Source: Bacillota bacterium
Lineage (GTDB): Bacteria; Bacillota; Clostridia; Acetivibrionales; JAKOSZ01
Reading direction: 5' to 3'
DNA length: 18,233 bases
Assembly: GCA_029776555.1 (NCBI GenBank)
Contig: JAKOSZ010000021.1
Location: forward strand, 1-18,233
Part shown: one piece after another, positions 6,624-13,949 of the stretch
How the letters are laid out: every line of letters starts with the position of its first letter
Position numbering within the stretch: the stretch's first letter is position 1
Notes under the pieces: generated by a model
The model's database searches: none
Told to the model about the DNA's origin: nothing
What the model saw: only the letters and a program-made list of their open reading frames with translations
Position numbers and translations under genes: made by a program

Positions 6624-6644
6624 GCCCATCCGGGCAGGTTTTTT
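6624..6644 (+). terminator. Weak terminator or attenuator before legF
   Basis: GCCC (6624-6627), loop ATCC, GGGC (6632-6635), then AGG and six T (6639-6644). The stem is only 4 bp, so any termination would be partial. It lies in the 103-nt gap between the 116-aa gene and legF and could reduce expression of the sugar genes. I see no promoter in this gap. Confidence 0.3.
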
Positions 6645-6680
6645 CTTCAACAGGGGTATTGAAAACAGGGGGCAACAGGG

Positions 6681-7385
6681 ATGAGTATATTAGCGCTCAT
6701 ACCCGCCAGGGGAGGTTCAAAGGGAGTACCAAAGAAGAACATCCGAATGCTGAACGGCCTTCCTCTGATTGCTTACACGATTTTGGCGGCCAAAAAAGTT
6801 GAAAGGCTTTCATCGGTGGTGGTTTCCACCGACAGCCGGGAGATAGCCGGGATAGCGCTGAAATTTGGAGGGGAAGTGCCTTTTTTAAGGCCAGCCTGTC
6901 TGGCCAGCGATACCGCCAGCAGTATAGACGTGGTGCTCCATGCCATTGACTGGTTCGAAAACAGGGGAATACACTACAGCCATGTGGTCCTGCTGCAGCC
7001 CACGTCGCCTTTGAGGGACCATACCGATATCGAAAGAAGCCTTGATATTTACTTCAATAACCACTGTGACAGCCTTGTAAGCGTGTGCGAGGCTAAAGTC
7101 CATCCCTACCTCTGCCGGAGCTTTGATGAAAAAGGCCGCCTCTGTGACTTTATGCCCCAGGTTGACAGACATGTAAGAAGGCAGGACATGCCCAGGGCAT
7201 ACCAGCTCAACGGGGCCATCTACATAGCTCCGGTTGGGCTTTTAAAGGAGAAAAGGAGTTTTTACGGCGAAACCGTCTTGCCGTACATCATGGACACCTA
7301 TAAGTCGCTGGATATTGATACCGAGCTTGACTTTAAAGTTGCCGAACTGATAATGAAGGAGCGGGAAAAGGGTGGACTTTTTTAG
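6681..7385 (+). CDS. legF: CMP-legionaminic acid synthase / acylneuraminate cytidylyltransferase
   Basis: This NeuA-family enzyme activates the free nonulosonic acid with CTP to the CMP-sugar, the last biosynthetic step before transfer. The 234-aa product carries the nucleotide-binding motif IPARGGSKGVPKKNI (7-21), STDSREIA (about 49-56), QPTSPLR (106-112), the RRQDMP segment (166-171), NGAIY (177-181), and the metal-binding DIDTELDF (211-218, with D211 and D213). The length matches the short LegF/NeuA type without an added phosphatase domain. The legF name rests on the neighbouring ptmE, legB and legC genes; by sequence alone, CMP-Neu5Ac or CMP-Pse synthase cannot be fully excluded. It overlaps legI by 14 nt. 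Confidence 0.9.
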   Translation: MSILALIPARGGSKGVPKKNIRMLNGLPLIAYTILAAKKVERLSSVVVSTDSREIAGIALKFGGEVPFLRPACLASDTASSIDVVLHAIDWFENRGIHYSHVVLLQPTSPLRDHTDIERSLDIYFNNHCDSLVSVCEAKVHPYLCRSFDEKGRLCDFMPQVDRHVRRQDMPRAYQLNGAIYIAPVGLLKEKRSFYGETVLPYIMDTYKSLDIDTELDFKVAELIMKEREKGGLF

Positions 7386-8421
7386 GGAAGGGCTTGGACG
7401 AAGGGTTTTCATCATTGCGGAGGCGGGTGTCAACCACAACGGCTGCATGGACACCGCCTTTAAGCTGGTGGATGCCGCCCGGGAAGCAGGCGCCGACGCG
7501 GTGAAGTTTCAGACCTTTAAAGCCGAAAACCTTGTCACCGTGGACGCGGCTAAGGCCGACTATCAGAAAGAGACCACGGATGCCAATGAGACACAGCTTG
7601 GGATGTTAAAAAAACTGGAGCTGCCCCTGGACGCTTTCAAGAAAATCTATCAGTACTGCCTGAAAAAGGGCATAATGTTCATGTCCACCCCTTTTGACCA
7701 TGAGAGCGTTGAGCTTCTGGAAACGCTGGGCGCAGCCGTGTATAAGGTCGGCTCGGGAGACCTTACCAACATGCCGCTTTTAAAGCACATAGCCTCCAGG
7801 AACAAGCCTGTAATCCTGTCTACGGGGATGGCCACGCTGGAAGAGGTGGAAGAGGCCGTGGGCTGGGTTAAGGCCGAGGGAAACGATCAAATTGTCCTGA
7901 TGCACTGCACCACCGCCTACCCGGCTCCCTATGAAGAAGCAAACTTAAAGGCCTTACTGACAATGAAGCAGGCTTTTGGGCTTCCCACAGGGTACTCCGA
8001 CCACACCCGGGGAATAGAGGCGGCTGTTGCTGCGGCGGCCTTAGGAGCCTGCGTCATTGAAAAGCACATCACCCTGGATAAGGGTATGCCGGGACCGGAC
8101 CACAGGGCCTCCCTTGACCCGGCTGAATTCAGGGAAATGGTAAGGTGCATAAGGAATGTTGAAAAGGCCATGGGCAGCGGCGCCAAACTGCCGGGTCCCG
8201 GGGAAGAAAAGATGAAGATTGCGGCCAGGAAGAGCATTGTTGCCAGGGAATACATTCGCAGGGGCGAAAGAATAGAAATGAACAAAATTGCCGTAAAAAG
8301 GCCCGGAAACGGTATTATGCCCAAATACTATTATCAAATGCCCCGGTACAGGGCCAGGGTGGATATAAAAGCGGATACGGTCATAACCTGGGGCATGTTG
8401 GAGAAAGAGGAAGGACAATGA
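7372..8421 (+). CDS. legI: N,N'-diacetyllegionaminate synthase (NeuB family)
   Basis: LegI condenses 2,4-diacetamido-2,4,6-trideoxymannose with phosphoenolpyruvate to legionaminic acid. The 349-aa product has a TIM-barrel synthase domain: IAEAGVNHNG (15-24), KFQTFK (45-50), STPFDHES (105-112), YKVGSGDLTN (124-133), HCTTAYPAPYEEANL (178-192), TGYSDHT (206-212), EKHITLDKGMPGPDHRASLD (230-249). A C-terminal SAF (antifreeze-like) domain follows (about 285-345, AARKSIVAREYIRRGERI). The start is GTG at 7372, with AAGGAG at 7356-7361, 14 nt inside legF. It overlaps legG by 4 nt (ATGA). The family is certain; the exact substrate is inferred from the operon. Confidence 0.92.
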   Translation: MDFFREGLGRRVFIIAEAGVNHNGCMDTAFKLVDAAREAGADAVKFQTFKAENLVTVDAAKADYQKETTDANETQLGMLKKLELPLDAFKKIYQYCLKKGIMFMSTPFDHESVELLETLGAAVYKVGSGDLTNMPLLKHIASRNKPVILSTGMATLEEVEEAVGWVKAEGNDQIVLMHCTTAYPAPYEEANLKALLTMKQAFGLPTGYSDHTRGIEAAVAAAALGACVIEKHITLDKGMPGPDHRASLDPAEFREMVRCIRNVEKAMGSGAKLPGPGEEKMKIAARKSIVAREYIRRGERIEMNKIAVKRPGNGIMPKYYYQMPRYRARVDIKADTVITWGMLEKEEGQ

Positions 8422-9569
8422 AGAAAATTGCGGTGCTTACAGCCACCAGGGCTGAATACGGGCTTCTTTACTGGACCATAAAGGCTATAGAAGAAGATCC
8501 GGACCTTGAGCTCCGGCTGATAGTCACCGGGGCTCACCTGTCGCCGGAGTATGGCTACACGGTAAGGGAAATTGAGGCCCAGGGAATACCTGTGGCTGAA
8601 AGGATCCATATGCTCCTCTCCTCCGACAGCAGGCAGGGAGCGGCCAAGTCCATGGGATTGCTGGTGATAGGCCTGGCCCAGGCTTTTGAAAGGCTGAAGC
8701 CGGATATGCTGCTCCTTTTGGGGGACAGGTATGAAATACTGGCAGCGGCTTCCGTTGCCGTGGTGATGAACATCCCCATAGCCCACCTCTGCGGGGGGGA
8801 ATCCACCGAAGGGGCCATCGACGAGCAGGTGAGGCATGCCGTGACAAAAATGGCCCACATCCACCTTGTACAGACGGAATACTACGGGCAGCAGGTTTTG
8901 AAAATGGGCGAAGAGGAATGGAGGGTGCACAACGTGGGTTTCCTGGGAGGCGAAAACGCCAGGCGCCTTAACCTGCTGACAAGAGATGAGCTGGAAAGGG
9001 AACTTAAACTTAAGGCCGGCAGGAAGAATTTTGTTGTGACCTATCACCCGGTTACCCTGGAGAAAATACCCCTGGAACTGCAGGTAGACAACCTGCTGGC
9101 AGCCTTAAGCCGTTTTGACGCCCAGATCATATTTACCTATCCCAATGCGGACAGCGGCGGCAGGTTTATCATTGAAAAGCTGAAAGAGTTCTCGGAGAAA
9201 AGACCGGACGTGCACATTTACTGCAGTTTGGGCCAGCTGAGGTACTTAAGCCTGCTTAAGCATGCTGACCTAATGGTGGGCAACTCCTCCAGCGGGCTCT
9301 TGGAATCCCAGTTCTTCAACCTGCCGACGGTGAACATAGGGACCCGGCAAAAGGGCAGACTCCGCGGTGAAAATGTCATTGACGTGTCCTATGATACCGA
9401 GGACATTGTAAGGGGCATAGAGAAAGCCATGGATGATAATTTCAGAAAAGCCCTCGGTGGCAGCGGACCGGCAGACTGGGACACACCACCAAGCGGGAAA
9501 ATAGTGAAGGTTATAAAAGAAGCCTTGAAAAAAGACGGGCTTTTGAACAAAAGGCTGTCCTTCACTTAA
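8418..9569 (+). CDS. legG: Hydrolysing UDP-sugar 2-epimerase (NeuC family), LegG
   Basis: LegG removes the nucleotide and epimerises C2 of the 2,4-diacetamido sugar nucleotide, giving the mannose-configured substrate for LegI. The 383-aa product shows the NeuC/WecB fold: TATRAEYGLL near the N-terminus (8-17, with R11 and E13), LLLGDRYEILAA (99-110), GGESTEGAIDEQVRHAVTKM (126-145), TYHPVTLE (208-215), GNSSSGLLE (288-296), and NIGTRQKGR (306-314). These are the active-site blocks of hydrolysing 2-epimerases. The ATG at 8418 lies in an ATGA overlap with legI, after AGGAAGGA. A UDP-GlcNAc 2-epimerase for ordinary sialic acid has the same motifs. The presence of legB and legC, not needed for sialic acid, favours LegG. 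Confidence 0.88.
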   Translation: MKKIAVLTATRAEYGLLYWTIKAIEEDPDLELRLIVTGAHLSPEYGYTVREIEAQGIPVAERIHMLLSSDSRQGAAKSMGLLVIGLAQAFERLKPDMLLLLGDRYEILAAASVAVVMNIPIAHLCGGESTEGAIDEQVRHAVTKMAHIHLVQTEYYGQQVLKMGEEEWRVHNVGFLGGENARRLNLLTRDELERELKLKAGRKNFVVTYHPVTLEKIPLELQVDNLLAALSRFDAQIIFTYPNADSGGRFIIEKLKEFSEKRPDVHIYCSLGQLRYLSLLKHADLMVGNSSSGLLESQFFNLPTVNIGTRQKGRLRGENVIDVSYDTEDIVRGIEKAMDDNFRKALGGSGPADWDTPPSGKIVKVIKEALKKDGLLNKRLSFT

Positions 9570-9584
9570 AAAGGGGTAGTTACT

Positions 9585-10226
9585 ATGGGAGAAAAGCTTG
9601 TGCTTGCAGGCGCGGGCGGCCACTGCAAAGCGGTCATAGATATTTTAAAAGGAAGCTATGACATCGTGGGTATAACCGACATAGACAGGGAGAAACACGG
9701 GAGGAAGTTCCACGGCGTCGAAGTGATAGGAAGCGATGAGGTCCTGCCGCAGATTTACGGCAAAATAGCCTCCTGTGCCCTGGTCACCCTGGGAAGCGTC
9801 AGGGACAACTCTCAAAGGAAGAGGCTTTACGAGTACATAAGAGGAATAGGTTTCTCTATGGTCAACGGGATCAGCCCCAATGCCGTGGTGGCGGACACGG
9901 TAACTTTCGGCTCGGGCAATGTTGTGATGGACCGAGCCGTCATTCATGCCGATACTGTATTAGGGGACAACATTATTATAAACACCGGCGCCATTGTGGA
10001 ACACGACTGCGTTATTGAAAGCCACGTCCACGTGGCGGTGGGGGCAAAACTGGCGGGAGGAGTTAAAATCAAAGAGGGCTCCTTCATAGGTATGGGAGCC
10101 TGCGTCATCCAGGGGATTACCGTCGGGAAAGACTGCATTGTGGCAGCCGGGACGGTGGTGCTGGATGATGTGCCCGACCGCACCATGGTAGCCGGTGTGC
10201 CGGCGAGAGTTATCCGGCGTCTTTAG
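9585..10226 (+). CDS. legH: Sugar O/N-acetyltransferase (NeuD/PglD family), likely LegH
   Basis: Predicted to N-acetylate C4 of the 4-amino-4,6-dideoxy sugar nucleotide made by LegC, using acetyl-CoA. The 213-aa product has an N-terminal Rossmann-like sugar-nucleotide site (VLAGAGGHCKAVIDIL, about 6-21) and a C-terminal left-handed beta-helix of hexapeptide repeats (about 97-205). The helix contains NTGAIVEHDCVI (133-144) with the catalytic-type H140, and ends with DVPDRTMVAGVPARVIRRL. This matches PglD/NeuD length and layout. The ATG at 9585 follows AAGGGG. NeuD O-acetylation of sialic acid is the alternative; the role here is inferred from the pathway, which otherwise lacks a 4-N-acetyltransferase. 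Confidence 0.85.
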   Translation: MGEKLVLAGAGGHCKAVIDILKGSYDIVGITDIDREKHGRKFHGVEVIGSDEVLPQIYGKIASCALVTLGSVRDNSQRKRLYEYIRGIGFSMVNGISPNAVVADTVTFGSGNVVMDRAVIHADTVLGDNIIINTGAIVEHDCVIESHVHVAVGAKLAGGVKIKEGSFIGMGACVIQGITVGKDCIVAAGTVVLDDVPDRTMVAGVPARVIRRL

Positions 10227-10231
10227 GGGGG

Positions 10232-11317
10232 ATGGTTTTGACAGTAGCGGAAATTCGGAAGCTGTATATAAAACCAGATGCTACAATAAGAGAGGCAATG
10301 GAGACCATAGACAGGGGCGCCAGGGGGATAGCCCTGGTTATTGACGACGAGGGAAGGCTGAAAGGCACCGTTACCGACGGGGATATCAGGAGAGCCATTC
10401 TCAGGGGGCTAACCCTGGACAGCAGCTTAAAGTCCGTAATGAATGAGAACTTTACCTTTGTCCCGGTCAATTATACCCAGCTCCTGGTTGAAACCATATT
10501 CCGTCAAAAATCCATCATGCAGATACCCGTGCTTGACGACCACATGAGGGTTGTGGACGTAATCTTTTACAGTGAGTTTTTCAAAAGCCCCTCCAAGGAG
10601 AACTATGCGGTGATAATGGCGGGAGGGCTGGGGACCAGGCTTTCGCCCCTCACCCGGGACATTCCGAAGCCCATGCTGAAGGTGGGAGCAAAGCCCATAC
10701 TTGAGACCATCATAGAGCAGCTTAAGTCCTACGGCTACAGGAACATTGTCCTCTGCCTCAACTACAAGGCGGAAGTAATTGAGAACTACTTCCGTGACGG
10801 CTCCGATTTCGGCGTCTACATCAAGTACATAAAAGAGGAAAAGCGCCTGGGGACAGGCGGCGCCATAAGACTGGCCAGGCAGTACCTGGACAGGGACTTT
10901 TTCGTAGTAAACGGCGATATACTGACCAAGCTCAATTTTGACCAGCTGATGCAGTACCACTTAAAGAACGAAAACGCCATAACCATCGGCACCAAGAAGT
11001 ACGAGCTGCAGATCCCCTACGGCGTGGTGGACATAAGGGATGAGACGGTGAAAAGGCTCAATGAAAAGCCGCGGCTCAATTTCTTCATAAGCGGGGGCAT
11101 CTACTGCCTGGCGCCGGAAACCGTGGACAGCATACCCGAGAACGAGTATTTTGACATAACCAGTCTCATTAACATGTACCTTGAAAAAAACCACAAGATA
11201 GGGAGTTTTCCCATAACCGAATACTGGATGGACATTGGGCAGATGGAGGACTATAACCAGGCCAATGTCGACTATGTCAGCCTTTTTGGGAGTGAGTCAT
11301 GTGCAACTGAAGAATAG
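10232..11317 (+). CDS. ptmE: CBS-domain sugar-phosphate nucleotidyltransferase (PtmE-type)
   Basis: PtmE makes GDP-glucosamine from glucosamine-1-phosphate and GTP, the entry step of the GDP-route to legionaminic acid in Campylobacter. The 361-aa product has a CBS-domain pair at about 5-118 (GTVTDGDIRRAIL at 45-57; IMQIPVLDD at 95-103) fused to a nucleotidyltransferase. The latter shows the signature MAGGLGTRLSPLT (129-141), DIPKPMLKVGAKP (143-155), LGTGGA (206-211), VNGDIL (226-231) and YWMDIGQ (331-337). Start is uncertain: AGGGGGG (10225-10231) touches the ATG at 10232, while an in-frame TTG at 10238 has ideal spacing and would shorten the protein by two residues. The C-terminus overlaps legB by 17 nt. 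Base specificity (GTP) is inferred from homology, not visible. Confidence 0.85.
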   Translation: MVLTVAEIRKLYIKPDATIREAMETIDRGARGIALVIDDEGRLKGTVTDGDIRRAILRGLTLDSSLKSVMNENFTFVPVNYTQLLVETIFRQKSIMQIPVLDDHMRVVDVIFYSEFFKSPSKENYAVIMAGGLGTRLSPLTRDIPKPMLKVGAKPILETIIEQLKSYGYRNIVLCLNYKAEVIENYFRDGSDFGVYIKYIKEEKRLGTGGAIRLARQYLDRDFFVVNGDILTKLNFDQLMQYHLKNENAITIGTKKYELQIPYGVVDIRDETVKRLNEKPRLNFFISGGIYCLAPETVDSIPENEYFDITSLINMYLEKNHKIGSFPITEYWMDIGQMEDYNQANVDYVSLFGSESCATEE

Positions 11318-12293
11318 GAAGGTTTTAGTCACCGGCGGAGAGGGCTTTATCGGAAGCCACCTGGTAGAAGCCCTGGTGGAACTGGGAGCGGATGTTACGG
11401 CCATGGTCCAGTACAACTCCTTCAACAGCTGGGGCTGGATTGACAGCTTTGATGAAAGCGTTAAAAGGCAGATAAAAATATTCGCCGGAGACGTGAGGGA
11501 GTATGACAGCGTGTCAAAGGCGGTGGCGGGGAAAGAAGTGGTTTTCCACCTGGCCGCCCTTATATCGATACCTTATTCATACCAGACTCCCGCGGCCTAC
11601 GTAAGGACCAACGTGGAGGGAACCCTTAACCTAATGGAAGCCTGCCGGGTTTACGGCGTGGAAAAGGTGGTCCACACCTCAACCAGCGAAGTATACGGTA
11701 CGGCCAGGTATGTCCCCATGGACGAGAACCACCCCCTCCAGGGGCAGTCCCCCTATTCGGCCAGCAAGATAGGGGCCGACAAAATTGCCGAGAGCTATTA
11801 CCGGTCCTACGGCCTTCCGGTGGCGACAATAAGGCCTTTTAACACCTATGGGCCCAGGCAGTCGGCCAGGGCGGTAATTCCTACTATTATCTCCCAGCTG
11901 CTGGCGGGACGGGACAGGATAAAACTGGGAAGCCTTTCGCCCAAGAGGGACCTGACCTTTGTAAAGGATACGGTAAGGGGATTCATAAAGATAGCCGAGG
12001 CGGACCAGGCCGCAGGCCAGGTGGTGAACATCGGCTCCGGCAGGGAGATCTCCATAGGAGACCTGGCCCGGAAGATCATGGAGATTGCCGGAAAGAGCCT
12101 TCCCATAGAGTGCGACGAAAGACGCTTAAGGCCTCAAAAGAGCGAAGTTGACAGGCTCTGGTGCGACAACTCCAAGGCCCTTTCACTCATCGGATGGAAG
12201 CCGGAATACAGCCTGGAGGAAGGCCTTAAGGAGACCCTGAAATGGTTTGAAAAGAACATGCACAGGTATAAGCCTGACATATACAACGTCTGA
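11301..12293 (+). CDS. legB: Sugar-nucleotide 4,6-dehydratase LegB (SDR family)
   Basis: LegB is an NAD-dependent 4,6-dehydratase that converts GDP-GlcNAc to the 4-keto-6-deoxy sugar. I take GTG 11301 as start: it follows GGGAG, overlaps the end of ptmE by 17 nt, and places the Rossmann motif where expected. The frame is open upstream to 11235, but that would add a non-family extension. The 330-aa product has VTGGEGFIGSHL (10-21), HLAALISIP (83-91), TSTSEVYG (126-133), the catalytic YSASK (Y152, K156), RPFNTYGPRQ (178-187), RDLTFVKDT (216-224) and NIGSGREISIGDLA (243-256). These are typical of extended SDR dehydratases of the LegB/PtmB-like group. Very likely correct; NDP specificity is inferred. 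Confidence 0.88.
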   Translation: MQLKNRKVLVTGGEGFIGSHLVEALVELGADVTAMVQYNSFNSWGWIDSFDESVKRQIKIFAGDVREYDSVSKAVAGKEVVFHLAALISIPYSYQTPAAYVRTNVEGTLNLMEACRVYGVEKVVHTSTSEVYGTARYVPMDENHPLQGQSPYSASKIGADKIAESYYRSYGLPVATIRPFNTYGPRQSARAVIPTIISQLLAGRDRIKLGSLSPKRDLTFVKDTVRGFIKIAEADQAAGQVVNIGSGREISIGDLARKIMEIAGKSLPIECDERRLRPQKSEVDRLWCDNSKALSLIGWKPEYSLEEGLKETLKWFEKNMHRYKPDIYNV

Positions 12294-12313
12294 CGGACAA
12301 GGGCGGTGTAAGC

Positions 12314-13420
12314 ATGATACCTCTATGTGTCCCCCACATATGCGGAAATGAGTGGAGCTATATAAAGCAGTGCCTTGACAGCGGCTGGGTTTCCAGTGCC
12401 GGCAGTTTTGTTTCCCTCTTTGAGGAGAAGTTTAAGGAATTTGTCGGCGCGGAGGATGCCGTGGCCACCGTAAACGGCACTTCGGCGCTGCACCTTGCCC
12501 TGCGGGTTCTGGGGATAGGTGAAGGAGACGAGGTCATTGTGCCCTCCATGACTTTCATAGCCCCGGTAAACGCCGTAAAATACGTGGGCGCTGTCCCGGT
12601 ATTTGCGGACGTATGCAGGGACACCTACGTGATGGACGCGTCCGGGCTGGAGGAGCTTATAAGCGAAAGGACAAAAGCCATACTGCCCGTCCATATATAC
12701 GGGCACCCGGTGGATATGGACGAGGTCATGGCTGTTGCCCGGAAATTTAACCTTTACGTGGTGGAGGACGCCACCGAATCCCTGGGCTCAAAGTACAAGG
12801 GCAGTTACACCGGCACCATAGGCCACATAGGCGTTTTCAGTTTTAACGGCAACAAGCTGATCACTACCGGCGCAGGCGGCATGCTGGTGACCAGGCACAG
12901 GGAATACGGGGAATATGCCAGGTACCTGTCGGCCCAGACAAAGACAATAACTGAAAACGGCGGCTTTTATCACAAAGAGATCGGCTTTAACTACCGCATG
13001 CCCAACCTGCTGGCCGCAATGGGAGTGGCTCAGCTGGAAAAGATCGAAAAGTATATTGAGACAAAGATAAAAAACGCCCAGTACTACAGTGAAAAGCTTT
13101 CAACGCTGAAAGGGATCAGCCTCCCCACCCGGAAACCCTGGGCTCAAAATGTCCACTGGCTGTATTCCGTCCTGGTGGAGGACGGGTTCGGCATGACCAG
13201 GGATGAACTGATACTGAGGCTTAAAGAGGAAGGCATAGAGACGAGGCCCTTTTTTATGCCGGTACACCTGATGCCTCCCTATAGGATGTGCAGGCACGGG
13301 GGTTTGGAAGTTACCCTGGATATATCAAAAAGGGGCATAAATCTCCCCAGCTCTGTGGGTTTAATAGCGGAAGAAATAGATAAGGTCTGTCATGCGATAA
13401 GCTGTGCCCGGAGCGGATGA
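12314..13420 (+). CDS. legC: PLP-dependent 4-aminotransferase LegC (DegT/DnrJ/EryC1 family)
   Basis: LegC transaminates the 4-keto-6-deoxy sugar nucleotide from LegB, normally with glutamate, giving the 4-amino sugar for LegH. The 368-aa product has the family blocks: GWVSSAG (24-30), NGTSALHLAL (54-63), IVPSMTFIAPVNAV (75-88), HIYGHPVDMDE (127-137), VVEDATESLGSKY (149-161, PLP-contacting D152), FSFNGNKLITTGAGGM (175-190, Schiff-base lysine K181), and NYRMPNLLAAMGVAQLE (226-242). Spacing to legB is 20 nt, with a weak AAGGGCGG site. It is the last gene of the sugar operon; a long non-coding stretch with a GC-rich hairpin follows. Confident. Confidence 0.92.
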   Translation: MIPLCVPHICGNEWSYIKQCLDSGWVSSAGSFVSLFEEKFKEFVGAEDAVATVNGTSALHLALRVLGIGEGDEVIVPSMTFIAPVNAVKYVGAVPVFADVCRDTYVMDASGLEELISERTKAILPVHIYGHPVDMDEVMAVARKFNLYVVEDATESLGSKYKGSYTGTIGHIGVFSFNGNKLITTGAGGMLVTRHREYGEYARYLSAQTKTITENGGFYHKEIGFNYRMPNLLAAMGVAQLEKIEKYIETKIKNAQYYSEKLSTLKGISLPTRKPWAQNVHWLYSVLVEDGFGMTRDELILRLKEEGIETRPFFMPVHLMPPYRMCRHGGLEVTLDISKRGINLPSSVGLIAEEIDKVCHAISCARSG

Positions 13421-13480
13421 AAAAGTTAAAACTTCCGGTGAAAGCGGTCTGTGGCAGGCGGCGCAGGAACCGCGGCGGCG

Positions 13481-13504
13481 CCCGGGGGATATCTTTGCCC
13501 CGGG
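13481..13504 (+). repeat. GC-rich hairpin after legC
   Basis: CCCGGGG (13481-13487) pairs with CCCCGGG (13498-13504) across the loop GATATCTTTG. It may end or stabilise the sugar-operon transcript, but the nearest T run (13522-13526) is about 18 nt away, so it does not fit a standard intrinsic terminator. The rest of 13421-13585 has no convincing gene; an open frame at 13404-13589 looks like chance. Confidence 0.5.
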
Positions 13505-13517
13505 GCTGAAGGACTAC

Positions 13518-13544
13518 TTAATTTTTGACAAAAAAAACCGATAT
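13518..13544 (+). promoter_or_regulatory. SigD promoter of flaG-fliD-fliS
   Basis: TTAA (13518-13521) is followed after 15 nt by ACCGATAT (13537-13544), against TAAA-N15-GCCGATAT: 10 of 12 match with exact spacing. It precedes a good Shine-Dalgarno site (GGAGGGA, 13574-13580) and the filament-cap genes, which are SigD targets in B. subtilis. Confidence 0.75.
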
Positions 13545-13554
13545 TCATTATATA
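13525..13554 (+). promoter_or_regulatory. Overlapping SigA-like promoter before flaG
   Basis: TTGACA (13525-13530), an 18-nt spacer, and TATATA (13549-13554). The -35 is perfect and the -10 matches 4 of 6. It overlaps the SigD site, so the two forms of polymerase would compete for it. Weaker evidence than for the SigD promoter. Confidence 0.45.
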
Positions 13555-13585
13555 AAACCTATGGGAGTATCACGGAGGGATATGG

Positions 13586-13696
13586 ATGAAAATCGAGAGC
13601 ATGGATGCCATCAAGCTTAATTTTCAGGCGGGACAGCAAAACATTGCCGTAAAGTCGAGACCGGAAAATAAAGCCGTAAATCTGCCCTTTTCTTAA
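13586..13696 (+). pseudogene. flaG: N-terminal piece of flaG, cut off by an in-frame TAA
   Basis: The ATG at 13586 has the best ribosome binding site in this region (GGAGGGA, 6-12 nt upstream) and opens a 36-codon frame: MKIESMDAIKLNFQAGQQNI, then 16 more residues. It stops at TAA 13694-13696. The FlaG domain that begins at 13712 is in the same frame, with no other stop between. The two pieces plus the link total 119 codons, the normal length for FlaG, and MKIE... with a loose polar stretch is a typical FlaG N-terminus. So this looks like one flaG gene interrupted by a nonsense codon. It could also be a leader peptide coupled to flaG, or a sequencing error. Confidence 0.7.
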
Positions 13697-13711
13697 AGGG
13701 ACCCAGGGGAA

Positions 13712-13945
13712 ATGTCAATTTCCGAAAAAGCGGCAATGGACGCTATTGAGAAGGCCAACAAGGCCATATCCGGCGTTTACAGGAGATTTGAGTTCTCCAT
13801 TCATGAAGTCACCAAACAGATCATGGTTAAAGTAATAGATGTGGAAACAAACGAGGTGGTAAGGGAGATACCGCCTGAAAAGATACTGGACCTTATTGCT
13901 AAAATATGGGAGATGGCTGGCCTAATAGTTGATGAAAGAAGGTGA
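13712..13945 (+). CDS. flaG: FlaG family flagellar protein, conserved domain
   Basis: FlaG proteins are small, lie beside fliD in many bacteria, and influence filament length; the mechanism is unclear. This 77-aa frame contains the whole conserved core: AIEKANKAISG (about 11-21), FEFSIHEVTKQIMVKVIDVE (about 27-46), TNEVVREIPPEKILDLIAKI (about 47-66) and the final WEMAGLIVDERR. The ATG at 13712 has AGGGGA close by (1-2 nt) and AAAGGGA about 10 nt upstream, so restart after the TAA at 13694 is possible. The usual N-terminal 35-40 residues lie in the separate upstream piece. The stop overlaps the first codons region of fliD, suggesting coupling. Confidence 0.85.
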   Translation: MSISEKAAMDAIEKANKAISGVYRRFEFSIHEVTKQIMVKVIDVETNEVVREIPPEKILDLIAKIWEMAGLIVDERR

Positions 13946-13949
13946 CGGT

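Noticed and set aside
11235..11300. In-frame N-terminal extension of legB
   Set aside because: It lies wholly inside ptmE and would add 22 non-family residues before the Rossmann motif; GTG 11301 fits the family start.
13404..13589. 61-codon open frame overlapping the end of legC
   Set aside because: It has no ribosome binding site, runs through a GC-rich hairpin and a promoter, and its sequence shows no family-like features.
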